A stretch of 64,000 bases of DNA from Rhodococcus sp. ARC_M6 (GTDB lineage Bacteria > Actinomycetota > Actinomycetes > Mycobacteriales > Mycobacteriaceae), in NCBI RefSeq assembly GCF_022810305.1, contig NZ_JALGQH010000002.1:62001-126000 (forward strand), read 5' to 3'. The notes beneath the pieces were generated by a model that did no database searches, had not been told where the DNA came from, and was given only the letters and a program-made list of their open reading frames with translations. This document shows, in pieces, positions 37,416-46,241 of this stretch. The stretch's first letter is position 1, and each line of letters starts with the position of its first letter. The position numbers and the translations under genes were made by a program.

Positions 37416-38312
37416 TCACCCGGGCCACCCGTCCCGATGGTCCCAGGTCGAGGCCATCTCGGCGAAGGCCCGACCGACCGCAGTGCGATAGGCACCCTTC
37501 CGGCGGAGGAGGGCCACGGTGCGTGGCGGCAGCGCCGGAGACAACGGAATCGAGAACAGTCCCTGCTGTTCGAGCGCGATCGCGTCGGGTAACACAGTCG
37601 CGAGCCTGCCGCGGCGCACGATCTCCACGATCGCACCGATCGAGCTGACCTCGACGGCCGTCCGGGGTGTGATCCCCTGATCCTTGAAGTACCGATCGAT
37701 GTGAAGCCTCGTCGCGAAATCGCTGCTGAGCAACACCAGCGCCTGATCGTCGAGTTCCTTCGCGGGCAGGGGCTTCCTCCGCCCGGCACGCGAATGCTCC
37801 TCACCGACAACGAGACTCAATGTTTCGACAAACAGCGACTCACTTTCGATCTCGTCCGAGCGTACATCCGCAAACGCGATGCCGATCTCGAGCCCGTCGC
37901 GCGCCAACTCGGCCTCGATTCGGTCCTGGGTCATCTCCTGAACGGTCACGGTAATGCCGGGGTGTCGCGTCGTGAAGCGGTCCACTAATGGACCCACCAG
38001 GTAGGCGGCGAAGGTGGGCGTCGTCGCCAGTCGCAGCGAGCCGCGGCTGAGGTCTTGGACGTCATGGATCGCGCGCTCGGCGGCATCGAGATCCTGCAGG
38101 GCTCGGCGCGCGTAGTGAAGGAAGGCCTCGCCGGCGTCGGTGGTCCGCACTACGCGCCCCGACCGGTCCAGCAACTGCACACACAGGGCAGTTTCGAGCT
38201 GCTTGATCTGCTGGGACAGCGTCGGCTGCGACACGTGCAGCGCCTCGGCCGCCCGGGTGAAGTTCTGGTGTTCGGCTACCGCGAGCAGATATCGGATGTG
38301 GCGTAGCTCCAT
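37416..38312 (-). CDS. cynR: LysR-type regulator of the cyanate operon (CynR)
   Basis: 298 residues from ATG 38312, the MELRHIRYLLAVAEHQNF start usual for the family. The LysR helix-turn-helix is RAAEALHVSQPTLSQQIKQLE. The effector domain follows from residue 90 (SRGSLRLATTPTFAAYLVGP, matching CynR rather than other LysR proteins). It is divergent from cynT-cynS with a T-N11-A box between them. By analogy it activates those genes when cyanate is present and represses itself. A longer frame to 38330 is unlikely. Confidence 0.85.
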   Translation of the reverse strand: MELRHIRYLLAVAEHQNFTRAAEALHVSQPTLSQQIKQLETALCVQLLDRSGRVVRTTDAGEAFLHYARRALQDLDAAERAIHDVQDLSRGSLRLATTPTFAAYLVGPLVDRFTTRHPGITVTVQEMTQDRIEAELARDGLEIGIAFADVRSDEIESESLFVETLSLVVGEEHSRAGRRKPLPAKELDDQALVLLSSDFATRLHIDRYFKDQGITPRTAVEVSSIGAIVEIVRRGRLATVLPDAIALEQQGLFSIPLSPALPPRTVALLRRKGAYRTAVGRAFAEMASTWDHRDGWPG

Positions 38313-38322
38313 AAGTACAACT

Positions 38323-38337
38323 ATAGGCACTGTCTAT
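38323..38337. promoter_or_regulatory. LysR-type T-N11-A box between cynR and cynT
   Basis: ATA-N9-TAT (ATAGGCACTGTCTAT) lies in the 105-base divergent promoter, 10 bases from the cynR start. It is the classical binding motif of LysR regulators including CynR. Confidence 0.6.
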
Positions 38338-38417
38338 CAAGTTGATGAATAACAAGTCTTGGACACTATCGCCGGGCAAGGACATCCTTGAGTCATCACC
38401 CGATGCAAGGAGGCACC

Positions 38418-39077
38418 GTGCACAACATCATCGACGGCTTTCTGACATTCCAGAAGGAGGCATTCCCGCAGCGCTCCCGGCTCTTCAAGGAGCTCGCGAC
38501 AGCTCAGAATCCACAAGCCCTGTTCGTCAGCTGCTCGGACAGTCGGGTGGTCCCGGAACTGGTGACCCAACGCGAACCTGGCGATCTGTTCGTCATCCGG
38601 AACGCCGGAAACATCGTCCCGTCGTACGGCCCCGAACCAGGTGGCGTCTCGGCCACCGTCGAGTACGCAGTCGCGGTGCTCGGCGTCACCGACATCGTGA
38701 TCCTCGGCCACTCCGACTGCGGCGCAATGACCGCAATCTCCGACGGTAGGTCCCTCGACGAACTGCCCGCCGTTGCGAACTGGCTCCAGCACGCGAATTC
38801 CGCGAAGGTCGTCAATGCAGCCCGTACGCACCGCTCGGCGGCCGCGAAGCTGAACGCGCTGGTCCACGAGAACGTCATCGCCCAGTTGACCAACCTCGCA
38901 ACACATCCCTCGGTCGCCCTTGCGCTCGAACAGGGCCGACTGAACCTGCACGGCTGGGTATACGACATCGAAACCGGCTCGATCGAAGCCCTCGACGGCG
39001 GCACACGCCGGTTCGTGTCACTCGTCGAACAGCCCCAGACCTGCGCCGCGGCAACCATGCCCAGCGTCCCCGCCTGA
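38418..39077 (+). CDS. cynT: Beta-class carbonic anhydrase (CynT)
   Basis: 219 residues from GTG 38418, preceded by AAGGAGG; an in-frame ATG at 38388 lacks such a site. Zinc ligands are C39 in SCSDSR, H98 and C101 in GHSDCGA; D41 and R43 form the catalytic dyad. In cyanate catabolism this enzyme returns CO2 to bicarbonate, the co-substrate of cyanase. The neighbours cynR and cynS fix this role. No cynX transporter is present. Confidence 0.93.
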   Translation: MHNIIDGFLTFQKEAFPQRSRLFKELATAQNPQALFVSCSDSRVVPELVTQREPGDLFVIRNAGNIVPSYGPEPGGVSATVEYAVAVLGVTDIVILGHSDCGAMTAISDGRSLDELPAVANWLQHANSAKVVNAARTHRSAAAKLNALVHENVIAQLTNLATHPSVALALEQGRLNLHGWVYDIETGSIEALDGGTRRFVSLVEQPQTCAAATMPSVPA

Positions 39078-39108
39078 TCCCCCACCCCGAAAGTAGAAGG
39101 AAATCATC

Positions 39109-39579
39109 ATGATTCAGTCGCAGTTCACCCCGGAACCCCGCGAGGAACTGGCCGCAACCGTTGTCGACGCCAAGGCCCGAAAAGACCTGTCCTGGCAAGA
39201 CCTGACCGATGGCACCGGGCTGAGTGTGGCCTTCGTGACCGCAGCCCTCCTCGGCCAGCATGCGCTGCCCGCAGACGCTGCAAAGACCGTCGCAGCCAAG
39301 CTTGACCTGGATGAGGACGCTGTACGGCTGCTGCAGAGCATCCCGCTGCGCGGTTCCATCCCCGGCGGCGTGCCGACCGACCCGACCATCTATCGCTTCT
39401 ACGAGATGCTGCAGGTTTACGGCACCACCCTCAAGGCCTTGGTGCATGAGCAGTTCGGCGACGGCATCATCAGCGCGATCAACTTCAAGCTCGACATCAA
39501 GAAGGTTGCCGACCCGGACGGCGGCGAGCGCGCAGTGATCACCCTCGACGGCAAGTACCTGCCGACCAAGCCGTTCTGA
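39109..39579 (+). CDS. cynS: Cyanate hydratase (cyanase)
   Basis: 156 residues, the same length as the E. coli enzyme. The catalytic residues fall at the canonical numbers: R96 and E99 in YRFYEML and S122 in [10 protein letters not shown]. An N-terminal helical domain precedes the catalytic domain, which forms the decamer. It converts cyanate and bicarbonate to carbamate, which breaks down to ammonia and CO2. ATG 39109 follows cynT by 31 bases with AGAAGGAA upstream. A strong terminator follows. Confidence 0.97.
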   Translation: MIQSQFTPEPREELAATVVDAKARKDLSWQDLTDGTGLSVAFVTAALLGQHALPADAAKTVAAKLDLDEDAVRLLQSIPLRGSIPGGVPTDPTIYRFYEMLQVYGTTLKALVHEQFGDGIISAINFKLDIKKVADPDGGERAVITLDGKYLPTKPF

Positions 39580-39588
39580 CTGCTGGCT

Positions 39589-39618
39589 GGCGGCGGCCTC
39601 GCGCCAGAGGCCGCCGCC
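39589..39618. terminator. Terminator after cynS
   Basis: GGCGGCGGCCTC at 39589-39600 pairs with GAGGCCGCCGCC at 39607-39618, ten bases after the cynS stop. Confidence 0.75.
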
Positions 39619-39656
39619 GGACCTTCATCTGTGAACGCCACCGACGAGGACCATTT

Positions 39657-40550
39657 CTAGTGCGGCATGAGCTCATCCTGACGCTCGGCCACCATCTCCC
39701 GGATAGCCTGCATGACAGTCGCGGCGGCAGGCCTACGTAACCGGCGTGGGCCCAGGCACGCCGTGAATTCCAGCGTGATCACCACTTCGGACGGAAGTAC
39801 CCGGCGCAGGGAGGGCTCGCGCTCGGCGACGAACGAGGGCAACAAACCGATCCCGGCACCCGCGACCGTGGCCACAGTCTGTACCTGCACGTTGGTCGAC
39901 CCGAAGGTGACTTGGCGATGCCCCGTGAGTCTCGTCAGCACGTCGAGATCCTCCACCCGAAGCAGTCCTTCGATGTAGTAGACCAGCGAATGGCCGGCGA
40001 GTTCGGCCAGCGTCTGAGGTACTCCCCGTTCGGCCAGATAGTCATCGGAGGCATAGAGACCTAACCGGTAGTCAGTCAGCTTTTCTGCGCCGGGCCTTCC
40101 CACGACGGGTTCACCGACCCCGATTTCGATATCAGCACCAATTCCATAGGCGCCCAACCTTGTCTGCGTAATGATCTCCACCATCAGATCCGGGTTGGTC
40201 CGATGCAGTTCTGCCATCAGCGGCGCCACAAACGCAGTACCGAAGGCATCGGTGGTGGATATCCGCACCAGCCCGGACAGTTCACGCTCCCGCGGCGTAG
40301 TACTGGCCAGATCGCGCACCTCGGTCAGTGCGGATTCGATCTGCTCACACGACTTGAGCAGGCTGTGCCCCAAGTCGGTGAGTGTGCAACCGCTGACTCC
40401 CCGAACCAGCAGCGGTGCCCGTATTTCGGCTTCCAACACAGACATTCGACGCGACACCGTTGCGTGATTGAGTCCCAGCGCCGACGCCGCTCCGACGAGT
40501 GAACCGCAGCGAGCGATCTCCAACAGGACCACTAGGTCATCCGCGCGCAT
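39657..40550 (-). CDS. LysR-type regulator divergent from mmsB
   Basis: 297 residues from ATG 40550 (MRADDLVVLLEIARCG). The helix-turn-helix is GAASALGLNHATVSRRMSVLE, of the LysR subclass that begins with ..HATVSRR. The effector domain follows (LVRISTTDAFGTAFVAPLMAEL). Its target is inferred to be the divergent mmsB-transporter-mmsA set; the 150-base gap contains AT-rich sequence near 40565-40640. A longer frame to 40640 overlaps that promoter and is unlikely. Confidence 0.82.
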   Translation of the reverse strand: MRADDLVVLLEIARCGSLVGAASALGLNHATVSRRMSVLEAEIRAPLLVRGVSGCTLTDLGHSLLKSCEQIESALTEVRDLASTTPRERELSGLVRISTTDAFGTAFVAPLMAELHRTNPDLMVEIITQTRLGAYGIGADIEIGVGEPVVGRPGAEKLTDYRLGLYASDDYLAERGVPQTLAELAGHSLVYYIEGLLRVEDLDVLTRLTGHRQVTFGSTNVQVQTVATVAGAGIGLLPSFVAEREPSLRRVLPSEVVITLEFTACLGPRRLRRPAAATVMQAIREMVAERQDELMPH

Positions 40551-40700
40551 CACATTTCTCCTCACGTATCCCCCAGCTATGCAATTTTGCACAGCACGTG
40601 TACCAAATCGGGCCTTTTCCGAAGATATAACGTAGCTCACACTTCTAGGTAGAAGCCGTGGTGGTTACACCTCTGCGGCACTCGACAGAAGGGCAACACC

Positions 40701-41606
40701 GTGAAGATCTGTTGGATCGGCCTCGGCAACATGGGACTGCCGATGGCTACACACCTGCACACCGCAGGGCACGACGTCGTCGGCTTCGATCTCTCGGCCG
40801 ACGCACGGGATGCTGCCACCGCAGCAGGACTCCGCACCGCGCACTCTGCAGCGGAAGCCGCCGAGAACGCCGACGTGGTTGTGACCATGTTGCCCAAGGG
40901 CGAACATGTGAAGGCCGCACTCTTCGAGGCCGAAGCCTTGCGCGCCTCCGCCGTCGACGCCTTGGTTCTGGATTGCTCGACGATCAGCGCTGAGCAGGCC
41001 CGCGAGATCGCAGATGCTGTCACCGCAACCGGCCGACGCTTCCTCGATGCTCCGGTTTCCGGCGGCACTGCCGGCGCTCAGAACGGAACGCTCACTTTCA
41101 TGGTCGGCGGCGAGTCTGCAGACCTCGATGCGGCCCGACCCCTACTCGAGACGATGGGCGCCAGGATCTTTCACGCCGGCGCTGTCGGAGCCGGTCAGAG
41201 CGCCAAGATGGTCAACAACATGATGCTTGCCATGAACATGCAAAGTACCTGTGAGGCAGCAGTTCTCGCGCAGCGCCTGGGGATCACTCCGCAGACGGTC
41301 ATCGATATCGCCGGGGTGTCCACCGGCGATAGTTGGGCTCTGCGCAACTACTATCCTGTCGCGGGGCCCGTCGACGCAGCACCGTCCAACCGCAACTTCA
41401 CCGGCGGATTCTCCGTCGCGTTGATGCGCAAAGACCTCGACCTCGCCTTGGATGCTGCCGCCGCCCACGGTGTCGATACGGTTGCTACTGCCGAGGTCGC
41501 GCGGCGACTCGACAACCTGGTGGCCGACGGCCGTGGGTCACTCGACTTCTCATCACTGATCCATTTGATCGACGGCACAGCCTCTTCCGCGGGAAGTACC
41601 CGGTGA
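40701..41606 (+). CDS. mmsB: 3-hydroxyisobutyrate dehydrogenase
   Basis: 301 residues from GTG 40701. The N-terminal Rossmann site is WIGLGNMGLPMA, the substrate loop DAPVSGGTAGAQNGTLTFMVGG, and catalytic K169 lies in SAKMVNNMMLAMNM. It oxidises 3-hydroxyisobutyrate to methylmalonate semialdehyde with NAD in valine breakdown. The stop overlaps the transporter start (GTGA), and mmsA, the next enzyme, follows. Related beta-hydroxyacid dehydrogenases with other substrates are conceivable, but the mmsA neighbour supports this role. Confidence 0.92.
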   Translation: MKICWIGLGNMGLPMATHLHTAGHDVVGFDLSADARDAATAAGLRTAHSAAEAAENADVVVTMLPKGEHVKAALFEAEALRASAVDALVLDCSTISAEQAREIADAVTATGRRFLDAPVSGGTAGAQNGTLTFMVGGESADLDAARPLLETMGARIFHAGAVGAGQSAKMVNNMMLAMNMQSTCEAAVLAQRLGITPQTVIDIAGVSTGDSWALRNYYPVAGPVDAAPSNRNFTGGFSVALMRKDLDLALDAAAAHGVDTVATAEVARRLDNLVADGRGSLDFSSLIHLIDGTASSAGSTR

Positions 41607-42982
41607 CGGCCTCACAGGTACGGCCGACCGAGCCGGACGCAACAAAAAACGACTCCGGGACACCTCGCGGGTTCCACCGGATCGTCGCAGCGTCCATGGC
41701 CGGAACCGTCGCCGAATGGTACGAATTCTTCCTTTATGGCATGGCTGCCGCGCTTGTCTTCGGCCACGTCTTCTTCAAAGCCACCGGCAACCCACTCGAC
41801 GGTGTCATCGCAGCGATGCTCACCTACGCAATCGGATTCGTTGCCCGCCCCATCGGCGGGATCATCTTCGGACACTACGGCGACAAGTTCGGCCGCAAGA
41901 AGCTTCTGCAAGTTTCGCTGTTGATGATCGGCGTCTCGACATTCCTGATCGGCGCGATCCCGAGCTTCGACCAGATCGGCTACCTGGCTCCGGTCATTTT
42001 GGTCCTGTTGCGTTTCGCGCAGGGTATCGCCATCGGCGGCGAATGGGGCGGCGCAGTTCTGCTGGTCGCGGAGCAGAGTCCGGCCAACCGTCGCGGCTTC
42101 TGGTCCAGCTTCCCGCAGGCCGGTGCACCGCTGGGCAACATCGTTGCGACGCTGGTGCTGCTGTTCCTCTCCTTCGTGCTACCTGAGGACGACTTCTTGT
42201 CCTGGGGTTGGCGACTTGCATTCTTCTTCTCTGCATTCATCGTGTTGATCGGCTGGTTCATCCGCACCAAGGTCGAGGACTCCCCGATCTTCCAGGAATC
42301 TGCCCAGGAACAGCCGAAGGCCGAAAACACCTGGCAGGCAGTCCGCCGCGTGTTCCGAGCTCGGCCACGTGAGGTGCTGACTGCGATGGGCGCTCGGGTG
42401 ATCGAGAACATCTTGTACTACATGGTGGTCACGTTCTCACTGACGTACCTGAGTGTGCATCTGAAGGTCGATACCTCCACGATCCTCAGCTTGATGTTGA
42501 TCTCCCATATCGTGCACGCCGGCATGATCCTGTTCTTCGGCTGGATGTCGGACAAGGTCGGCCGACGCCCGGTGTACCTGGTCGGCGCCATTCTCGCCTC
42601 GGGCTACTGCTTCATTGCCTTCCCGCTGATGGATACCAAGTCCGACGCACTTATCTTGTGCGCCATCACGATCGGCTTGATCATCCACGCAATCATGTAT
42701 GCCCCGCAGCCCGCGATGATGGCCGAGATGTTTCCCACCCACATGCGCTACATCGGTGTTTCGATGGGTGCGCAGGTCACCGCGATCTTCGCCGGCTCAC
42801 TTGCCCCTGTTATCGCCACCCTGCTCCTGCGCACTTATGGCAGTTGGGTCCCGATCGCCATCTACGTCGGCGTAGCGGGTCTGATCTCGATCGTTGCGGT
42901 TCTGTTCATGCGGGAAACCAAGGGCTCCTCGCTCTCCACGCTGGACGACGAACACCGCGAACGCTTCGGCACCTCCCTCTGA
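41603..42982 (+). CDS. MHS-type major facilitator transporter
   Basis: 459 residues from GTG 41603, overlapping the mmsB stop. Twelve membrane helices are visible, with the MHS signature AGTVAEWYEFFLYGMAA in helix 1 and the loop FGHYGDKFGRKK between helices 2 and 3. The family imports small carboxylates with protons. Its place between mmsB and mmsA suggests uptake of 3-hydroxyisobutyrate or a related hydroxyacid. The open frame continues upstream to 41333 only as a shadow of mmsB. Confidence 0.88.
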   Translation: MTASQVRPTEPDATKNDSGTPRGFHRIVAASMAGTVAEWYEFFLYGMAAALVFGHVFFKATGNPLDGVIAAMLTYAIGFVARPIGGIIFGHYGDKFGRKKLLQVSLLMIGVSTFLIGAIPSFDQIGYLAPVILVLLRFAQGIAIGGEWGGAVLLVAEQSPANRRGFWSSFPQAGAPLGNIVATLVLLFLSFVLPEDDFLSWGWRLAFFFSAFIVLIGWFIRTKVEDSPIFQESAQEQPKAENTWQAVRRVFRARPREVLTAMGARVIENILYYMVVTFSLTYLSVHLKVDTSTILSLMLISHIVHAGMILFFGWMSDKVGRRPVYLVGAILASGYCFIAFPLMDTKSDALILCAITIGLIIHAIMYAPQPAMMAEMFPTHMRYIGVSMGAQVTAIFAGSLAPVIATLLLRTYGSWVPIAIYVGVAGLISIVAVLFMRETKGSSLSTLDDEHRERFGTSL

Positions 42983-43029
42983 CTTCCTGTCACATCTTGA
43001 ATTCATTTGAACCGAAAGGCATTTCAGTC

Positions 43030-44505
43030 ATGCGTACCATCCCCCACTGGATCAACGGCGCCCCGGTTTTGGGCAGCGACTTCATCGACGTGACCAACCC
43101 GGCCACCGATCAGCCCATTGCCACCGTCCCGATGGCCGACACTGAAACCGTCGCAGCAGCAATTACCGCCGCTGCAAACGCCTTCGACGGCTGGTCCGAG
43201 ACTGCGCTTTCGCGCCGCGCCCAGGTTCTCTTTCGCTTCCGTGATCTGTTGCAGGAGAACCGGTCCGAGCTGGCGGCACTGATCACCGAAGAACACGGCA
43301 AGACCCTCGACGACGCCGCCGGCGAAATCTCCCGCGCTGCAGACTCGATCGAACTCGCATGTGGAGGACCGGCACTCGTCCGCGGTGGAACGTCTCTGCA
43401 GACCGGACCCAACATCGACACGAAGTCGGTACTGCACCCGCTCGGTGTCTGCGTGGGCATCACTCCGTTCAACTTCCCCGCCATGATGGGCATGATGATG
43501 GTCTCCGTCGCCCTGGCCTCGGGCAACACCTTCATCTGGAAGCCGAGCGAGCAGGATCCGGGCGTCTGCATCCGCATTGCCGAACTCTTCAAGGAAGCCG
43601 GTCTGCCCGACGGCGTCCTCAACGTTGTCCACGGCCGCCAGGACACCGTCGAGCATCTCATCGACGACCCCCAAACCGAGGCCGTTGCGTTTGTCGGCTC
43701 GAGCAAGGTCGCACACATCGTCTACGCCCGCGCAGCAGCTGCAGGCAAGCGGGTGCAGGCCTTCGGCGGCGCCAAGAACCACATGATCGTCATGCCCGAC
43801 GCAGACCTCGACGTGGTCGCGGACCAGCTGACCTCCGCATGCTTCGGCGCTGCCGGCCAGCGCTGCATGGCAATCTCCGTTGCAGTTGTCGTCGGCGAAA
43901 CCACCGAACCCTTACTGGCGAAGCTGACGCCGCGGGCCGAGCAAGTTCGATTGGGCGCTGGCGGCGACGGCGGCACCGAGGTCGGCCCGGTCATCAACCG
44001 ACAGTCCCAGGAACGCATCCAGGCCGCAGTGAAGGAAGCCATTGCCGGCGGTGCCCGCGCTGTGGTCGATCGCAGTTCTGAGGTGGTGTCCGGTTACGAG
44101 AGCGGCTACTTCATCGGACCCACCGTGCTCACCGACGTCGAAGTTTCCTCCGCCGCCTACCAGGAAGAACTGTTTGGCCCCATCCTCGTGGTGATGCGCG
44201 TCGATTCCCTGAACGACGGCCTCGAACTGATCAAGAACCACCGCTACGGAAACGGAGCGTCGATCTTCACCCGAGACGGCGCCGCTGCCAACGAATTCGA
44301 GCGCCGCGCCTCGGCCGGCATGATCGGCGTCAACGTCGCAATTCCCGTCCCTGTCGCGGCGTATGCAGTGCAGGGTTGGAAGGACTCCGCCTACGGCGAC
44401 ACCGGATTGAACAACGCGTCGTGGAGCTTCTACACACGGCCGAAGTACGTCACCTCCCGCTGGGACAGCGTCGCGGGCACAGACTTCGGTTTCCGCCCCA
44501 ACTGA
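43030..44505 (+). CDS. mmsA: Methylmalonate-semialdehyde dehydrogenase (CoA-acylating)
   Basis: 491 residues from ATG 43030, 47 bases after the transporter gene. It is an aldehyde dehydrogenase with GVCVGITPFNFPAMMGMMM, the NAD site FVGSSKVA, and catalytic C279 in GAAGQRCMAIS. FGGAKNHMIVMPDAD, with Asn instead of the usual general-base Glu, is the mark of the CoA-dependent MmsA branch. It turns methylmalonate semialdehyde into propionyl-CoA and CO2, finishing valine degradation. Confidence 0.94.
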   Translation: MRTIPHWINGAPVLGSDFIDVTNPATDQPIATVPMADTETVAAAITAAANAFDGWSETALSRRAQVLFRFRDLLQENRSELAALITEEHGKTLDDAAGEISRAADSIELACGGPALVRGGTSLQTGPNIDTKSVLHPLGVCVGITPFNFPAMMGMMMVSVALASGNTFIWKPSEQDPGVCIRIAELFKEAGLPDGVLNVVHGRQDTVEHLIDDPQTEAVAFVGSSKVAHIVYARAAAAGKRVQAFGGAKNHMIVMPDADLDVVADQLTSACFGAAGQRCMAISVAVVVGETTEPLLAKLTPRAEQVRLGAGGDGGTEVGPVINRQSQERIQAAVKEAIAGGARAVVDRSSEVVSGYESGYFIGPTVLTDVEVSSAAYQEELFGPILVVMRVDSLNDGLELIKNHRYGNGASIFTRDGAAANEFERRASAGMIGVNVAIPVPVAAYAVQGWKDSAYGDTGLNNASWSFYTRPKYVTSRWDSVAGTDFGFRPN

Positions 44506-44520
44506 CAGATCGATATTGAC

Positions 44521-44557
44521 GAGGCCGGGTCCATCGAATTTCGATAGACCCGGCCTC
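44521..44557. terminator. Terminator after mmsA
   Basis: GAGGCCGGGTC at 44521-44531 pairs with GACCCGGCCTC at 44547-44557, 15 bases after the mmsA stop, with a short AT-rich inner stem ATCGAA/TTCGAT. Confidence 0.75.
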
Positions 44558-44600
44558 GTCCGCAATTGTCGTTACCTCGGACCCTCACACCCGTGAACGC

Positions 44601-44632
44601 ATGGACGCATGGACGCATGGACGCATGGACGC
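44601..44632. repeat. Tandem repeat of ATGGACGC (four copies)
   Basis: Four perfect direct copies of an 8-base unit, with partial copies at both edges (GAACGC before, GCGCGG after). The unit is not a multiple of three, so copy number changes would shift any frame crossing it. It lies between the mmsA terminator and the small secreted protein gene. Confidence 0.8.
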
Positions 44633-44670
44633 GCGGGTGATGCCAATTGTGTTGCGCCCCGGTACCGCAA

Positions 44671-44871
44671 CTACGACAGGTACGGCACCAGCGGCAGGTT
44701 GAAGAACCAATTGGCAAAGCCGACGAAGATCGGCTCGAGCCATGGCCGAATCTGTGGGCCCATCCACCAGTACGGGTCCGGCCCACCCGGTGAGGCGGCC
44801 GCGAACCCACCGCCGAGGAACAGTGCCAGACCCACCATGGCGACTACAGTCAGTACCCGCACTCGTGTCAT
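44671..44871 (-). CDS. Small secreted, tryptophan-rich protein
   Basis: 66 residues from ATG 44871. A signal peptide (MTRVRVLTVVAMVGLALFLG to AAASP) is followed by about 40 residues with five Trp or aromatic clusters (YWWMGPQIRPWLEP; ANWFFNLPLVPYLS). A longer frame to 44994 contains only basic leader-like sequence. No family is recognised; size and aromatic content suggest a membrane-active or surface peptide. The 8-base repeat lies 39 bases beyond its stop. Confidence 0.6.
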   Translation of the reverse strand: MTRVRVLTVVAMVGLALFLGGGFAAASPGGPDPYWWMGPQIRPWLEPIFVGFANWFFNLPLVPYLS

Positions 44872-45053
44872 ACCTGGATATCGCCCGGCAGTCCGCCGTC
44901 CGTTACCGGCGCAGCTACCCATATCAGTGTCGGCCCCTTCGGACCACTTTCCCCGACCCCGTCTGGGTTCGTGAACGGTAACTCCTGCTGCCACGAGGGT
45001 TCTCCGTCGATCTCACCTCCCGGACTGTGCAGATCTCTGCCAGAATCAGGTTC

Positions 45054-45302
45054 ATGCCCAATTCTGGTGCTCAACCTGCTGATGTCATTGCGGTCGGTTC
45101 TCGGGTCACTGTCATCCCGACCTCCGGATCACGGTCCGGCGATACCAAACCTCGGATTGGTGTCGTTGTCGCGGACTTCGCCGAGTCCGTCATCGACAAC
45201 TCTGACCTGGGCCGTGATTGGGCGCCGGTGCAGCGGTGGGCGATCGCCCTCGACGACGGCCGCTTGGTCTTCGCCGCCGAGGGTGGCCTCAAACTCGCTT
45301 GA
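45054..45302 (+). CDS. Small hypothetical protein
   Basis: 82 residues from ATG 45054. The sequence VGSRVTVIPTSG, RIGVVVADFAE and RWAIALDDGRLVFAAEGGL looks like a small all-beta (SH3-like) domain. Function unknown. The in-frame ATG at 45027 is an alternative. It is divergent from the small secreted protein gene. Confidence 0.65.
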   Translation: MPNSGAQPADVIAVGSRVTVIPTSGSRSGDTKPRIGVVVADFAESVIDNSDLGRDWAPVQRWAIALDDGRLVFAAEGGLKLA

Positions 45303-45385
45303 ATCTCTCCATGATATGCAGGGACGTCCGGCGTCGGCGTGGTTCGGGTGCCTGAGTCGGTCGGTCTCGATGTCGGTATCGGAGT

Positions 45386-45592
45386 TCAGTCCTTCTTATA
45401 TTCCAAGATGTCTCCCGGCTGACACTCCAGTGCTTCGCAGATCGCTTCCAACGTCGAAAACCGGATCGCTCTTGCCTTGCCGTTTTTCAAAACGGAAACG
45501 TTGGCCATCGTGATTCCGACTTTGTCAGCCAGTCCGGTAACGCTCATCTTCCGCTTCGCCAGCATGACGTCAATATTGATAATGATTGTCAT
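45386..45592 (-). CDS. Small XRE/Cro-type DNA-binding protein
   Basis: 68 residues, essentially one helix-turn-helix: AKRKMSVTGLADKVGITMANVSVLKNGKARAIRFSTL is the HTH core, ending with ECQPGDILEYKKD. Short XRE proteins of this YozG type usually follow a DUF2975 membrane protein, as here (gap of nine bases). Composition is richer in Ile, Lys and Met than the neighbours, a hint of transfer from a lower-GC host. It probably controls its own operon. Confidence 0.85.
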   Translation of the reverse strand: MTIIINIDVMLAKRKMSVTGLADKVGITMANVSVLKNGKARAIRFSTLEAICEALECQPGDILEYKKD

Positions 45593-45601
45593 ATGGTCTC
45601 G

Positions 45602-46042
45602 TTACACCGTCAAATCGTTCTCGGATTTTAGGTCCACCGCGTTTTGCAAAATCCGTTCGAACATGGCCGCTCCGGTAGCAATCACAATGGCAACGAAGGC
45701 GATGAGCACGCCGATGACGACTCCGCCGGCTCTATCGTCAGAGTTGTTGGCCACGAATATATAGATTTCGAATCCCACGGCGAACGCGACAACGGCGATC
45801 GCGCAGCGCTTGATGGTTCGCACAGCCTTCACCGTCGATGGTGAGAAGATCATGTTCTTTCCCGCATATCCGATGACCTTTATTGCTTGATAAAGCGCCA
45901 CAAAGATGGGGATGGCCGCAGCGTACGCACAAATCAAGAAGGGATCGTTGAAGTAGATCTCGAAGAGCGTTGCTTGCGCGTTTCTGCCCTCGAGGTGAGG
46001 TTCCCACAGCAGGAGAGCAAGGGCGCCAAGCCCGTCGATCAA
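45602..46042 (-). CDS. DUF2975 membrane protein, possibly shortened at the N-terminus
   Basis: 146 residues from TTG 46042. Four hydrophobic helices are visible (FLICAYAAAIPIFVALYQAI; CAIAVVAFAVGFEIYIFVA; GVVIGVLIAFVAIVIATGAA), with AGKNMIFSPSTVKAVRTIK between them, the DUF2975 pattern. Family members normally begin with a short basic Met-Lys-Arg segment before helix 1, which is absent. The only in-frame start is this TTG in the middle of helix 1, so the 5' end may have been replaced. It pairs with the XRE gene downstream. Confidence 0.7.
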   Translation of the reverse strand: MIDGLGALALLLWEPHLEGRNAQATLFEIYFNDPFLICAYAAAIPIFVALYQAIKVIGYAGKNMIFSPSTVKAVRTIKRCAIAVVAFAVGFEIYIFVANNSDDRAGGVVIGVLIAFVAIVIATGAAMFERILQNAVDLKSENDLTV

Positions 46043-46241
46043 TACGGGTAGGGTGCGCGGGCCCGAACCTATCCCGATGCGCGCCGCACTGCCACGATCA
46101 ACCGTTCACAGCGGTAAATTCGAATCGGTGATTGCGAACCTGGCCCACGAAGCGTTGCATGAGATGGTGCGGCAAATGCCTGCCTCCTCGGTACCGTCCC
46201 CGAGAGAGTCCGATCCGCGCCAACTGCACGGGAGCCTGACG

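Noticed and set aside
44585..44767. 60-codon minus-strand frame across the 8-base repeat
   Set aside because: Its tail is just the repeat translated, and it overlaps the better supported secreted-peptide gene.
46053..46241. N-terminal extension of the GreA-like protein
   Set aside because: The extra 63 residues are not protein-like and the ATG at 46242 has a ribosome site and starts the coiled coil.
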